Assembly (NCBI GenBank): GCA_900319345.1
Contig: ONNZ01000017.1
Coordinates: 1 to 44,035 of the forward strand
Direction of reading: 5' to 3'
Length of the DNA: 44,035 nucleotides
Origin: an uncultured Eubacteriales bacterium
GTDB lineage: Bacteria > Bacillota > Clostridia > Christensenellales > CAG-138
Under the pieces are notes generated by a model, which was not told where the DNA came from, ran no database searches, and saw only the letters and a program-made list of their open reading frames with translations. Numbering within the stretch: the stretch's first letter is position 1; the number at the start of each line of letters is the position of its first letter. The position numbers and the translations under genes were made by a program. Below, piece by piece: positions 5,921 to 13,368 of this stretch.

Positions 5921-8557
5921 TCAATCCTCCTTGAGCGCGTCATGGTAGGCGTACAGCTTCTGCAACGCCATCATGGGGGTCATGTTCTCCAGATTCAGCG
6001 TTTTCATATCCGCCAAGATGGCCTTGTCCACTTGGTTATCCACCGTCTTTTGTGACTTATCCACGGATATTTCTTGATTATCCACCGTTTTTATGCGAGC
6101 CTTCTCATGCATAGTCGCCATGTCCGAATTCTCCAGGCCCTGGAGGATTTGCCCTGCCCGAGCGATCACCGCATCGGGGATGCCTGCGAGGCGCGCCACC
6201 TGCACGCCGAAGCTCTTATCGGCGCTGCCTCGGACGATCTTGCGCAGGAACAGGATGTCCTCCCCGATCTCCTTCACGGAGATGCGATAGTTCTTCACGC
6301 CGGGCAGCTGCCCTTCCAGCTCGGAAAGCTCGTGATAATGGGTGGCAAAGAGGGATTTGGCGCCGCAGGTATTCTCGTCAGCGATGAATTCCAGCACCGC
6401 CCAGGCGATGGAAAGACCATCGTAGGTGCTGGTCCCGCGCCCGATCTCGTCCAAGATGAGGAGGCTGTTTCGAGTGGCGTTGTTGAGGATGTTGGCCACC
6501 TCGCTCATCTCCACCATGAAGGTGCTCTGGCCCGAGGAAAGGTCGTCGCTGGCGCCGATACGGGTGAAGATACGATCCACCAACGAGATATGGGCCGATT
6601 CCGCCGGTACGAAGGCGCCCATATGGGCCATGAGCGCGATCAGCGCCACCATGCGCATATAGGTACTTTTGCCGGCCATGTTGGGTCCAGTGATGATAAG
6701 CAGCCGATTCTCCCCCTGATCCAGCAGCACGTCGTTGGGGATAAAGCCGTCCTGCAACGTCCGTTCCACGATGGGATGCCGACCGTTGCGGATGGAGATG
6801 ACCCCATCCTCGCCCATCTCGGGCCGCACGTACCGGTTCGTCACCGCCACCTGGGCGAAGGACGCATACACGTCCAGGCAGGAGATCAGCTGGGCGTTCT
6901 TCTCCAGCCGCCCGGTCTCCGGGAGCAATGCGTCCCGAATTTGGCTATAGAGCTCCCCTTCCAGCTTGATGAGGCGCTCGTTGGCCGTCAGGATGCGGTT
7001 CTCGATATCCTTCAGCTCCGGCGTGATGTACCGCTCGGCGTTGGTCAGGGTCTGCTTGCGCTGATAGTAGTAGGGCACCTGGCCCACGAAGGACTTGGTC
7101 ACCTCCAGGAAGTACCCAAAGACCTTGTTGAAGCCGATGCGCAGGTTCTTGATGCCCGTGCTCTCCCTCTCCCGGGTCAGCACGTCGTCCAACCACTTCT
7201 TGGCGTTGCCGGAGATGTCCCTGAGCTCGTCCACCTCCTCGTTGTACCCGGACCGGATCACGCCCCCTTCCTTCAGGTTGGGCGCGGGATCGTCGTCGAT
7301 GGCCCGGTCGATGAGGTCGATCATGTCCTCCATCCGATCCAGCTCCTGCCGGATACGGGTAAGCTCGTCAGAGGCGCAATCGGATATGACATCCAGGACC
7401 GGCCCGATCTGCCGCAGAGACCGGGACAGAGCCACGCAATCCCGGGGGTTGATGGTCCCATAAGCGATCTTGGAGCAGAGCCGCTCGATGTCGTAGATCT
7501 TGTCCAGGTGCTCCCTGAGCTTGGTGCGCAGGACCGTATTAGCAAAGAGTTCCTCCACCGCGTCCTGCCGGGAACGGATGACGGATATGTCCTGCAGAGG
7601 GCAGTCGATCCAGTTTCTGAGCATCCGGCGGCCCATAGCGGTCTTGGTCTCGTCCAACAGATACAGCAACGTGTTTTTGCCGCCGCTGCCTGTGCGGATG
7701 CCTTCGGTCAGCTCCAGGTTCCGCCGGGTGTTCACGTCCAGCTGCATGTATTCCGACCGGCTGACGACGGACAGGCGGCGGATATGGCTAAGGCCGTTCT
7801 TCTGCGTATCCTGAAGATACTGCATGAGCCCGCCAGCCGCCGAGATGGCCATGGGCATCTGCGCGCAGCCGAAGCCGTCCAGGGTGGAGACGTCGAAGTG
7901 TTTCTTCAGCACGTCTGTAGCCCGGGAAAGCTGAAAGATGCTGTCCGGTTGCTTCTCCAGATAGCACAGGCTTTGGAGCCGCTTCTTCACGTATTCCTGC
8001 TCAAAAAGAGCGTCGTTGGACACGCATTCGGTGGGGCCGATGCGGGTGATCTCGTCCAGCAGCGCCGCTTCTGGTTCCTTGCCGCGGATCTCCCCCGCCT
8101 TGAATTCGCCTGTGGATACGTCGGCGTAGGCATACCCGTAGCCGTTGCGAGCCGCATAGACGGACAGCAGATAGTTGTTCTTCCCCGCATCCAGCAGCTT
8201 TTCCTCGATGACCGTGCCGGGGGTGATGACCCGGATCACGGATCGTTCCACCAGCCCCTTGGCGAGGGCTGGGTCCTCCATCTGCTCGCAGATCGCCACC
8301 TTGTAGCCCCGGCTGATGAGCCGCTGGACATAGGTGTCCACGCTGTGATACGGCACGCCGCACATGGGCGCCCGTTCCGGCAGGCCGCAATCCCGACCCG
8401 TCAGGGTCAGCTCCATGATCTTGCTGCCCTCGATGGCGTCCTCGAAGAACATCTCATAAAAGTCGCCCAGCCGATAGAACAGGAAGCAGTCGGGATACTG
8501 CTCCTTCATCTGCAGATAGTGCCGCATCATGGGCGACATGCCTTCTACGATCTTCAT
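5921..8557 (-). CDS. mutS: DNA mismatch repair protein MutS
   Basis: The 878-residue MutS binds mispaired bases. The mismatch-reading Phe-x-Glu motif is in YRLGDFYEMFFEDA near the N-terminus, the Walker A is TGPNMAGKSTYMR, and the ABC-type signature region includes IGASDDLSSGQSTFMVEM, LLILDEIGRGTSTYDG and the His of ATHYHEL. The C-terminal ENMTPMMALQKLYAYHD is the normal family tail. Between the ATPase and this tail is a hydrophilic linker of three heptads beginning with T/S-V-D (about residues 822-842), whose DNA carries DnaA-box-like octamers every 21 bp. The ATG overlaps the stop of the upstream YmcA/YlbF-like gene (ATGA). Confidence 0.97.
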   Translation of the reverse strand: MKIVEGMSPMMRHYLQMKEQYPDCFLFYRLGDFYEMFFEDAIEGSKIMELTLTGRDCGLPERAPMCGVPYHSVDTYVQRLISRGYKVAICEQMEDPALAKGLVERSVIRVITPGTVIEEKLLDAGKNNYLLSVYAARNGYGYAYADVSTGEFKAGEIRGKEPEAALLDEITRIGPTECVSNDALFEQEYVKKRLQSLCYLEKQPDSIFQLSRATDVLKKHFDVSTLDGFGCAQMPMAISAAGGLMQYLQDTQKNGLSHIRRLSVVSRSEYMQLDVNTRRNLELTEGIRTGSGGKNTLLYLLDETKTAMGRRMLRNWIDCPLQDISVIRSRQDAVEELFANTVLRTKLREHLDKIYDIERLCSKIAYGTINPRDCVALSRSLRQIGPVLDVISDCASDELTRIRQELDRMEDMIDLIDRAIDDDPAPNLKEGGVIRSGYNEEVDELRDISGNAKKWLDDVLTRERESTGIKNLRIGFNKVFGYFLEVTKSFVGQVPYYYQRKQTLTNAERYITPELKDIENRILTANERLIKLEGELYSQIRDALLPETGRLEKNAQLISCLDVYASFAQVAVTNRYVRPEMGEDGVISIRNGRHPIVERTLQDGFIPNDVLLDQGENRLLIITGPNMAGKSTYMRMVALIALMAHMGAFVPAESAHISLVDRIFTRIGASDDLSSGQSTFMVEMSEVANILNNATRNSLLILDEIGRGTSTYDGLSIAWAVLEFIADENTCGAKSLFATHYHELSELEGQLPGVKNYRISVKEIGEDILFLRKIVRGSADKSFGVQVARLAGIPDAVIARAGQILQGLENSDMATMHEKARIKTVDNQEISVDKSQKTVDNQVDKAILADMKTLNLENMTPMMALQKLYAYHDALKED
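6024..6086. promoter_or_regulatory. Cluster of DnaA-box-like sequences inside mutS
   Basis: On the + strand TTATCCACC (6036-6044), TTATCCACG (6057-6065) and TTATCCACC (6078-6086) each match 8 of 9 bases of the DnaA box TTATCCACA and are spaced exactly 21 bp apart, two helical turns. A weaker TTGTCCACT is at 6024-6032. They encode the T/S-V-D heptads of the MutS linker. The spacing is seen; DnaA binding is inference, and a coding explanation (a heptad repeat with constant GTGGAT codons) is fully possible. Confidence 0.35.
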
Positions 8558-8940
8558 GCTTCCCCGTCTTTCTGTTCAGGTTTAGCAGCACAGGCTTCGG
8601 CGCAGCTGCTGCAATCCCCGCCGCAGGAGAAGGAAACGGTGCCCTTCACGGAGGCAAGGTATTCGTTCATGGCCTTATAAGCGGCCCGCAGCTCCACGAT
8701 CATGGGGTTTTGGCTCAGGATGAAGCCGATATAATCCATATCGTTGCTGAGGCGAACAGCTTCGTCAGCGTCGAAGCCCTCCGTCTGGATCATCTTGACC
8801 AGCCTGGCGCTGCCCTCCTCGTATTCCTTTACCATGGCGGACAACTCCGTATCGTCGTTGACCGCTCGCCGCGCCTTCATATACCGATGGATCTCATCGG
8901 CCGCCAGCACGTCCAGCATCCCTTTTTTCTTTTCTTCCAT
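8554..8940 (-). CDS. YlbF/YmcA family protein (RicA-like)
   Basis: This 128-residue helical protein fits the Com_YlbF family. In Bacillus subtilis the order is miaB - ymcA - (cotE) - mutS - mutL, so by synteny this is the YmcA/RicA equivalent; there RicA, RicF and RicT form a complex that carries [4Fe-4S] clusters and promotes RNase Y-dependent mRNA maturation. Typical features are DEIHRYMKARRAVNDDTEL and a long amphipathic helix. The last 25 residues contain CGGDCSSCAEAC, four Cys in a tight pattern suited to a cluster. The start at 8940 was chosen because GGAG lies 10 nt upstream; the longer frame up to 9084 runs into miaB. Its stop overlaps the mutS ATG. Confidence 0.8.
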   Translation of the reverse strand: MEEKKKGMLDVLAADEIHRYMKARRAVNDDTELSAMVKEYEEGSARLVKMIQTEGFDADEAVRLSNDMDYIGFILSQNPMIVELRAAYKAMNEYLASVKGTVSFSCGGDCSSCAEACAAKPEQKDGEA

Positions 8941-8947
8941 ATCCTTT

Positions 8948-10339
8948 TTACTCCATTCTTCCCAACAGGGAGTTCCGCGCACATTCTGTGACAGTAACCG
9001 TTTGATAGGTGCCCAGCAGCTTCTCGTCGCCGGGGAAATAGACCATCTTGAAGGTGTCAAGTTTCCCGAAGAGGACGGTCTCATTCCGCTTGTCGAAACC
9101 CTCGATCAGTACCTCTCCCCTGTGTCCCAGGTATCTGCGGTTGTTCTCCGCGGTCTTTCTGGCCTGCAGGTCGTTGAGGCGCTTCAGGCGCTCCTTCTTG
9201 ACCTGTTCCGGTATCTGGTCCTCCGCCTCCGCCGCCCTGGTACCCTTGCGGGGGGAATACTTGAAGGTGAAGGCCGCCGCATAGCCCACCTGATCCATCA
9301 GGGACAGAGTGTCCTCGAAATCCCTGTCGGTTTCCCCGGGAAAACCGACGATCACATCGGTGGTGAGCTCAATGTCCGGCACCGTCCGGCGCAGGTCCTC
9401 CACCAGTTTTAAATACCCTTCGCGGGTGTACCGGCGGTTCATCCTCTCCAAGATGGCGGTGCTGCCGGACTGGACGGGCAGGTGCATGTGGTGGCACACC
9501 TTGTCGTTCTCCGCGATGGCCGCCATGAGCCGAGGCGTCAGGTCCTTGGGATGGCTGGACATGTAGCGGATGCGGCGGATGCCGTCCACCCCGTTCACAG
9601 CCTTCAGCAGGTCCGCGAAGTCCACACCCATGCCCTTGCCGTAGGAATTAACGTTCTGTCCCAACAGGGTGATCTCCGTGATCCCCTGCTCCGCCAGGGA
9701 TCGGACCTCGGCCACCACCTCCAAAAGCTCCCGGGAACGCTCGCGCCCCCGCACGTAGGGCACGATGCAGTAGGAGCAGAAGTTGTCGCAGCCGAAGGTG
9801 ATGTTGACGAATGCGGAGAACGGGTTGGACCGCCGGGCGGGCAAGCCCTCGCATATGGCGAATCCCTCCTCCGAAGTCAGTATCAGCCGTTCCCCGTTCA
9901 GGGCGCTGAGCATCAGCTCCGGCAGCCGCCACAGCACGTTGGTGCCGAAGACGAAATCGACGAAGGGGAACCGGCGCATGACCTTCTTTGCTACGTCCGC
10001 CTGCTGCATCATGCAGCCGCAGATGCCGAGGATCAGATCGGGATCGGCTTCCTTCCGCTCCTTCAGCGCTCCGATATTGGCCAGGAGCCGCTTTTCGGCA
10101 TGATCCCGCACGCAGCAGGTGTTGAACAGGATCACGCTGGCGTCATCCTTGTTTTCAGCGGACCGATAGCCCATCTCCTGCAGAAGCCCGGCGATGGTCT
10201 CGGAATCCCGCACGTTCATCTGGCAGCCGTAGGTTTCGATATAATACGTTTTTTTCCGGCCATGGGCCCGGTCGTAGACCTCCTGGGCCATGCCCTTTTG
10301 CAGCTCTATTCGGTTTTGTTCGATCAAGTTTGCCCGCAT
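8948..10339 (-). CDS. miaB: tRNA-2-methylthio-N6-dimethylallyladenosine synthase MiaB
   Basis: MiaB is a radical SAM methylthiotransferase that converts i6A37 to ms2i6A37. The order is UPF0004 domain (YYIETYGCQMNVRDSE, then NTCCVRDHAEKR and GICGCMMQ giving the three auxiliary-cluster Cys), radical SAM domain (GCDNFCSYCIVPYVRGRERSR, CxxxCxxC) and C-terminal TRAM domain (RGEVLIEGFDKRN). The start at 10339 is preferred: GGAG at 10350-10353 is 10 nt upstream, while the alternative ATG at 10345 would leave 4 nt. This gives 463 residues. It heads the operon containing miaA, its partner enzyme, and has a TATAAT promoter in the divergent intergenic region. Confidence 0.95.
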   Translation of the reverse strand: MRANLIEQNRIELQKGMAQEVYDRAHGRKKTYYIETYGCQMNVRDSETIAGLLQEMGYRSAENKDDASVILFNTCCVRDHAEKRLLANIGALKERKEADPDLILGICGCMMQQADVAKKVMRRFPFVDFVFGTNVLWRLPELMLSALNGERLILTSEEGFAICEGLPARRSNPFSAFVNITFGCDNFCSYCIVPYVRGRERSRELLEVVAEVRSLAEQGITEITLLGQNVNSYGKGMGVDFADLLKAVNGVDGIRRIRYMSSHPKDLTPRLMAAIAENDKVCHHMHLPVQSGSTAILERMNRRYTREGYLKLVEDLRRTVPDIELTTDVIVGFPGETDRDFEDTLSLMDQVGYAAAFTFKYSPRKGTRAAEAEDQIPEQVKKERLKRLNDLQARKTAENNRRYLGHRGEVLIEGFDKRNETVLFGKLDTFKMVYFPGDEKLLGTYQTVTVTECARNSLLGRME

Positions 10340-10368
10340 GCACATAAAACTCCAATATAATCGAATGT

Positions 10369-10397
10369 ATTATAGCGTAAAAACGCGGCGGCGACAA
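10369..10397 (-). promoter_or_regulatory. Predicted promoter of the miaB-mutSL-miaA operon
   Basis: On the - strand a -35-like TTGTCG (10392-10397) is 17 bp from a perfect -10 TATAAT (10369-10374), about 30 nt before the miaB start. It is back to back with the promoter of the HerA-like gene. Confidence 0.6.
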
Positions 10398-10415
10398 CAT
10401 TATTTTTTCTTTCCC

Positions 10416-10444
10416 TTGTGCGCAGGCCGAAAGAATGATACTAT
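10416..10444 (+). promoter_or_regulatory. Possible promoter of the HerA-like/HAD operon
   Basis: TTGTGC (10416-10421) and TACTAT (10439-10444) are 17 bp apart on the + strand. Both boxes are weak matches. An excellent RBS GGAGGG follows at 10461-10466. Confidence 0.4.
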
Positions 10445-10473
10445 GACAATGATCTATTCAGGAGGGCTTGTTT

Positions 10474-11979
10474 ATGTTCTTCGACAATAAAGTGTATGCT
10501 GCCAACGTCCAGGGGGAAAAGCTGTTTTTACTGCCAAAGATGGCCAACCGCCACGGCCTCATCACCGGCGCCACCGGCACGGGCAAGACCGTGACCATGA
10601 AGGTGCTGGCGGAGAGCTTCTCCGACATGGGCGTGCCGGTATTTTTGGCGGACGTCAAGGGCGACGTGTCGGGCCTGGCTGAACCGGGGTTGGATTCGGA
10701 GGGCATGCAGAAGAGGATCGATCGGTTCGACCTCAGGGAATGCTGGAGCTACCGGGGCTACCCCGTGGCCTTCTGGGACATTTTCGGCGAGAAAGGCATC
10801 CCCGTCCGCATCAAGGTGTCGGACATGGGCCCCCTCATGTTCTCCCGTTTATTGGGGCTCACAGAGGTCCAGACGGGCATCCTCCACATCGTGTACCGGG
10901 TGGCGGACGACAACGGCTTGGAGCTCATTGATCTTAAAGACCTGCGCTCCATGCTCACCTACGTGAACGACAATCGAGCGAGCCTGGTCACCACCTACGG
11001 GAACGTGACGCCCCAAAGCATCGGCGCCATCCAGCGGGCACTGCTGCGGCTGGAGGACGAGGGCGGCAACATCTTCTTCGGCGAGCCCTCCATCTCCGTC
11101 TCCGATCTGCTGCGTTTGGATGAAAACGGCCATGGCCTGCTGAACATCCTGGACAGCACGAAGCTTATCCGCAGTCCCCTCATCTACAGCACCTTCCTCA
11201 TCTGGCTGGTGTCGGAACTGTTCGAGCGCCTGCCCGAGGTGGGCGACCCGGAGAAGCCTAAGGCGGTGTTCTTCTTCGACGAAGCCCATCTGCTCTTCCA
11301 AAACGCCCCTAAGGCCTTCCTGGAGAAGATCGTGCAGCTGGTGAAGCTGATCCGTTCCAAGGGCGTTGGCATCTATTTCGTGAGCCAAAGCCCCTCCGAT
11401 ATCCCCGGGGACGTGCTGGCCCAGCTCAGCAACCGCATCCAGCATGGACTTCGTGCTTACACCCCCTCCGAGATGAAAGCGGTGAAGGCTGCGGCCAATT
11501 CCTTCCGCCCCAATCCGAACCTGGATTCCGAGAAGGAGATCTTGAGCCTGGGCACGGGCGAAGCGCTGGTCTCCCTGCTGGACGAGAAGGGCATCCCCGC
11601 CATGGTGGAACGGGCCAACATCCTGCCGCCCCAGAGCCTGATGGGCATCGCACAGGAGGAAACCAGGGAAAGGATACTGGAAAGCGATCCCCTCTTTGCT
11701 TCCTACAAGGAGGCGGTGGACAACTATTCCGCCTATGAGAAGCTGAAGGAGGAAACGGACGCCAAGGAACAGGCGGCGCTGGCGGAGGCGGAGAAAAAGG
11801 CTGCAGAAAAGAAGGAAGCCGACCAAAAAAAGGCCGACGCCTCGAAAAAGAAGAAGCAAAGCTCTGTGGGCAAGGCCGCCAAGAAAGTGGCGAAAACAGC
11901 CACGAACTCCATCCTGAACCGAGTCGGAAGGAAGATCGGCAAGGCCATCGCCAGGGGCTTGTTCGGGAACTGGTTATGA
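10474..11979 (+). CDS. HerA-like ATPase (DUF853 family)
   Basis: This 501-residue protein matches the helicase HerA-like/DUF853 family (E. coli YjgR type), RecA-fold motor ATPases of uncertain role. Walker A is GATGTGKT near residue 30, Walker B is KAVFFFDEAHLLF near 265-275, and the C-terminal motor portion includes KGVGIYFVSQSPSDIPGDVLAQLSNRIQHGLRAY. Residues about 400-500 are a charged Ala/Lys/Glu-rich helix followed by a basic tail, possibly nucleic-acid binding. ATG at 10474 is chosen over TTG at 10468 because GGAGGG lies 7 nt before it. The stop codon overlaps the ATG of the HAD gene by 4 bp. Confidence 0.85.
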   Translation: MFFDNKVYAANVQGEKLFLLPKMANRHGLITGATGTGKTVTMKVLAESFSDMGVPVFLADVKGDVSGLAEPGLDSEGMQKRIDRFDLRECWSYRGYPVAFWDIFGEKGIPVRIKVSDMGPLMFSRLLGLTEVQTGILHIVYRVADDNGLELIDLKDLRSMLTYVNDNRASLVTTYGNVTPQSIGAIQRALLRLEDEGGNIFFGEPSISVSDLLRLDENGHGLLNILDSTKLIRSPLIYSTFLIWLVSELFERLPEVGDPEKPKAVFFFDEAHLLFQNAPKAFLEKIVQLVKLIRSKGVGIYFVSQSPSDIPGDVLAQLSNRIQHGLRAYTPSEMKAVKAAANSFRPNPNLDSEKEILSLGTGEALVSLLDEKGIPAMVERANILPPQSLMGIAQEETRERILESDPLFASYKEAVDNYSAYEKLKEETDAKEQAALAEAEKKAAEKKEADQKKADASKKKKQSSVGKAAKKVAKTATNSILNRVGRKIGKAIARGLFGNWL

Positions 11980-12632
11980 TCCCAACCGTGGAAACAAAGC
12001 CTTTCGCGATCTTCGATATGGACGGCACCCTGGTGGATTCCATGTGGGGCTGGAACGAGATATATATTACCTTCCTTGTGGCCCAAGGCGCCACCAATGA
12101 AGCTGCAAAGGAGATCGTCGCCCATACCGCGCACTTTACCACCTATGAGAGCGCCGAACTGTTTCGACAGTACCTGTCTCTCGACACTTCTGCCGCGGAT
12201 ATCGCCGCAGAACTCGACGCCCGCATGAAGGAGCTATATCAGAATGTGATTCAGGAAAAGACGGGCGTTCGCGCGTACCTGGAACGGCTCAGGAACGACG
12301 ATGTCCGCATGTGCGTCGTCTCCTCCACCCCTGAACCGCTGATCCACATATGCCTGGAAAGGCTTGGTTTATTGTCCTTCTTCTCGTTCATCCTCTCGTG
12401 CGAAGCCGTCGGCAAAGGCAAGGAAGAACCCGACGCCTACTTTGCTGCGGCGACGCGGCTGGGGGCGGCGCCTGCCGATACCGCCGTATATGAGGACTCT
12501 CCCACGGCCCTGCTGACAGCGAAAAGGGCTGGATTCTATGCCGTCGCGGTGCATGACGAATCAAATTTTGGGCATTGGGAAGAGATGTGCAGGAATGCGG
12601 ATGCTATAATATCGAATTGGCGAAAGATTTAA
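11976..12632 (+). CDS. HAD superfamily phosphatase (subfamily IA)
   Basis: The 218-residue protein has all HAD motifs: nucleophile and acid in FDMDGTLVDSM (motif I), VVSSTP (motif II), the Lys of GKGKEEPDAY (motif III) and VYEDSPTALLTAKRAGF (motif IV). The helical cap after motif I is that of phosphoglycolate phosphatase or beta-phosphoglucomutase-like enzymes. Which phosphate ester it hydrolyses cannot be told. It is translationally coupled to the HerA-like ATPase (ATGA), a pairing without an evident functional link. A copy of the tRNA-Leu 3' end begins 8 bp after its stop. Confidence 0.88.
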   Translation: MIPTVETKPFAIFDMDGTLVDSMWGWNEIYITFLVAQGATNEAAKEIVAHTAHFTTYESAELFRQYLSLDTSAADIAAELDARMKELYQNVIQEKTGVRAYLERLRNDDVRMCVVSSTPEPLIHICLERLGLLSFFSFILSCEAVGKGKEEPDAYFAAATRLGAAPADTAVYEDSPTALLTAKRAGFYAVAVHDESNFGHWEEMCRNADAIISNWRKI

Positions 12633-12640
12633 TGTATAAA

Positions 12641-12657
12641 GCGGGAAACAGGACTTG
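12641..12657 (-). repeat. 17-bp copy of the tRNA-Leu 3' end (direct repeat)
   Basis: GCGGGAAACAGGACTTG at 12641-12657 is identical and in the same orientation to 12793-12809, the T-arm/acceptor end of tRNA-Leu. The 135 bp between the two copies hold a hairpin and an inverted third copy. A 3' tRNA end repeated directly resembles attL/attR of an integrated element, but no element genes remain. Confidence 0.7.
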
Positions 12658-12679
12658 TTCTCGCCTGCGGGCTCAGACA

Positions 12680-12726
12680 GGGTTCGGCTCTGGGGCTCCA
12701 CCGGAGCCCCATTCACTACCGAACCC
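12680..12726. repeat. Long interrupted hairpin in the tRNA-Leu-derived region
   Basis: An outer stem GGGTTCGG/CCGAACCC (12680-12687 with 12719-12726) encloses an inner perfect 9-bp stem TGGGGCTCC-ACC-GGAGCCCCA (12691-12711). There is no T-run after either arm, so this is not an obvious terminator. It looks like a structured repeat unit or small non-autonomous element. Confidence 0.55.
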
Positions 12727-12811
12727 TTCAAGTCCTGTTTTGTTTCCCGCACCAATGAAAAAAGAGTCCATCCGGACTCTTTTTTCATTGGTGCGGGAAA
12801 CAGGACTTGAA
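12727..12811. repeat. 85-bp fold-back of the tRNA-Leu 3' end and its terminator
   Basis: The right arm (12774-12811: terminator half-stem, CCA, acceptor and T-arm of tRNA-Leu) is repeated inverted at 12727-12769, with a 4-nt loop ATCC. The arms are identical except for a 5-nt insertion (TTTTG/TTTGT) in the left arm. It looks like an inverted duplication of the gene's 3' end. Confidence 0.7.
12753..12788. terminator. Bidirectional intrinsic terminator between the HAD gene and tRNA operon
   Basis: AAAAAAGAGTCC-ATCC-GGACTCTTTTTT forms a 6-bp GC-containing stem extended by A/T tracts, giving a T6 run on both strands. It directly follows the CCA of tRNA-Leu on the - strand and can also end the + strand HAD transcript. 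Confidence 0.8.
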
Positions 12812-12875
12812 CCTGCATGAAATCGCTTTCACACGGACCTGAACCGTGCGCGTCTGCCAATTCCGCCATTCCCGC
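12789..12875 (-). tRNA. tRNA-Leu (anticodon CAG)
   Basis: The - strand folds into a class II tRNA: acceptor GCGGGAA/TTCCCGC, anticodon arm CACGG-TTCAGGT-CCGTG with CAG, a variable arm, T-arm with GGTTCAAGTCC, and encoded CCA. It is the last of seven tRNA genes, directly before the terminator. Copies of both its 3' and 5' ends occur next to it. Confidence 0.92.
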
Positions 12876-12900
12876 ATATAATTCCGCCATTCCCGCATAT
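12859..12900 (-). repeat. 21-bp tandem duplication of the tRNA-Leu 5' end
   Basis: Bases 12859-12879 and 12880-12900 are identical 21-bp units containing the first 17 bases of tRNA-Leu plus the ATAT leader. The upstream copy cannot form a tRNA and lies in the Tyr-Leu spacer, so it could compete as an RNase P or folding decoy. Seen directly; the effect is inferred. Confidence 0.85.
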
Positions 12901-12901
12901 T

Positions 12902-12986
<85 letters not shown>

Positions 12987-13007
12987 AAGTATAAAGCTGT
13001 CAAGGTT

Positions 13008-13082
13008 TGGAGCTGGTGAAAGGAGTCGAACCTTCAACCTACTGATTACAAATCAGTTGCTCTGCCATTGAGCTACACCAGC
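13008..13082 (-). tRNA. tRNA-Thr (anticodon TGT)
   Basis: Acceptor GCTGGTG/CACCAGC, D-arm GCTCAATGGCAGAGC, anticodon arm CTGAT-TTGTAAT-CAG with TGT, T-loop GGTTCGACTCC and encoded CCA. Confidence 0.93.
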
Positions 13083-13111
13083 AAGCTGGTGAGCCGATCT
13101 CTCGGAGAAAA

Positions 13112-13188
13112 TGGCGACCCGGAGGGGGCTCGAACCCCTGACCTCCAGCGTGACAGGCTGGCGTACTAACCAACTGTACTACCGGGCC
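13112..13188 (-). tRNA. tRNA-Asp (anticodon GTC)
   Basis: Acceptor GGCCCGG/CCGGGTC with one G-U pair, anticodon arm CCAGC-CTGTCAC-GCTGG with GTC, T-loop GGTTCGAGCCC, discriminator G73 as required for Asp, and encoded CCA. Confidence 0.94.
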
Positions 13189-13191
13189 GCG

Positions 13192-13268
13192 TGGTGGGCC
13201 TTCAGGGACTTGAACCCCGGACCGATCGGTTATGAGCCGACTGCTCTGACCAACTGAGCTAAAGGCCC
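13192..13268 (-). tRNA. tRNA with CAT anticodon (Met elongator or Ile2)
   Basis: Acceptor GGGCCTT/AAGGCCC, D-arm GCTCAGTTGGTCAGAGC, anticodon arm TCGG-CTCATAA-CCGA with CAT, and encoded ACCA. It lacks the unpaired 1-72 position of initiator tRNA. The loop CTCATAA occurs in both elongator Met and lysidine-modified Ile2 tRNAs, and the sequence does not settle which it is. Confidence 0.85.
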
Positions 13269-13288
13269 AATCAATTCCCAGAAGGAAA

Positions 13289-13363
13289 TGGTGACCCCGA
13301 GGAGAATCGAACTCCTGTTACCGCCGTGAAAGGGCGATGTCTTAACCGCTTGACCACGGGGCC
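13289..13363 (-). tRNA. tRNA-Glu (anticodon TTC)
   Basis: Acceptor GGCCCCG/CGGGGTC with one G-U pair, anticodon arm TCGCC-CTTTCAC-GGCGG with TTC, T-loop AGTTCGATTCT and encoded ACCA. Confidence 0.93.
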
Positions 13364-13368
13364 ACACC

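Noticed and set aside
6024-6086. Replication origin
   Set aside because: No dnaA, dnaN or AT-rich unwinding element nearby; boxes are imperfect and lie inside a coding sequence.
6074-8680. 868-codon open frame on the + strand
   Set aside because: Antisense shadow of mutS caused by high GC; low-complexity His/Gly/Leu-rich translation with no motifs. The same holds for 1901-3208, 13841-15589, 21027-22850, 33063-35357, 37425-38729 and 38686-40455 on +.
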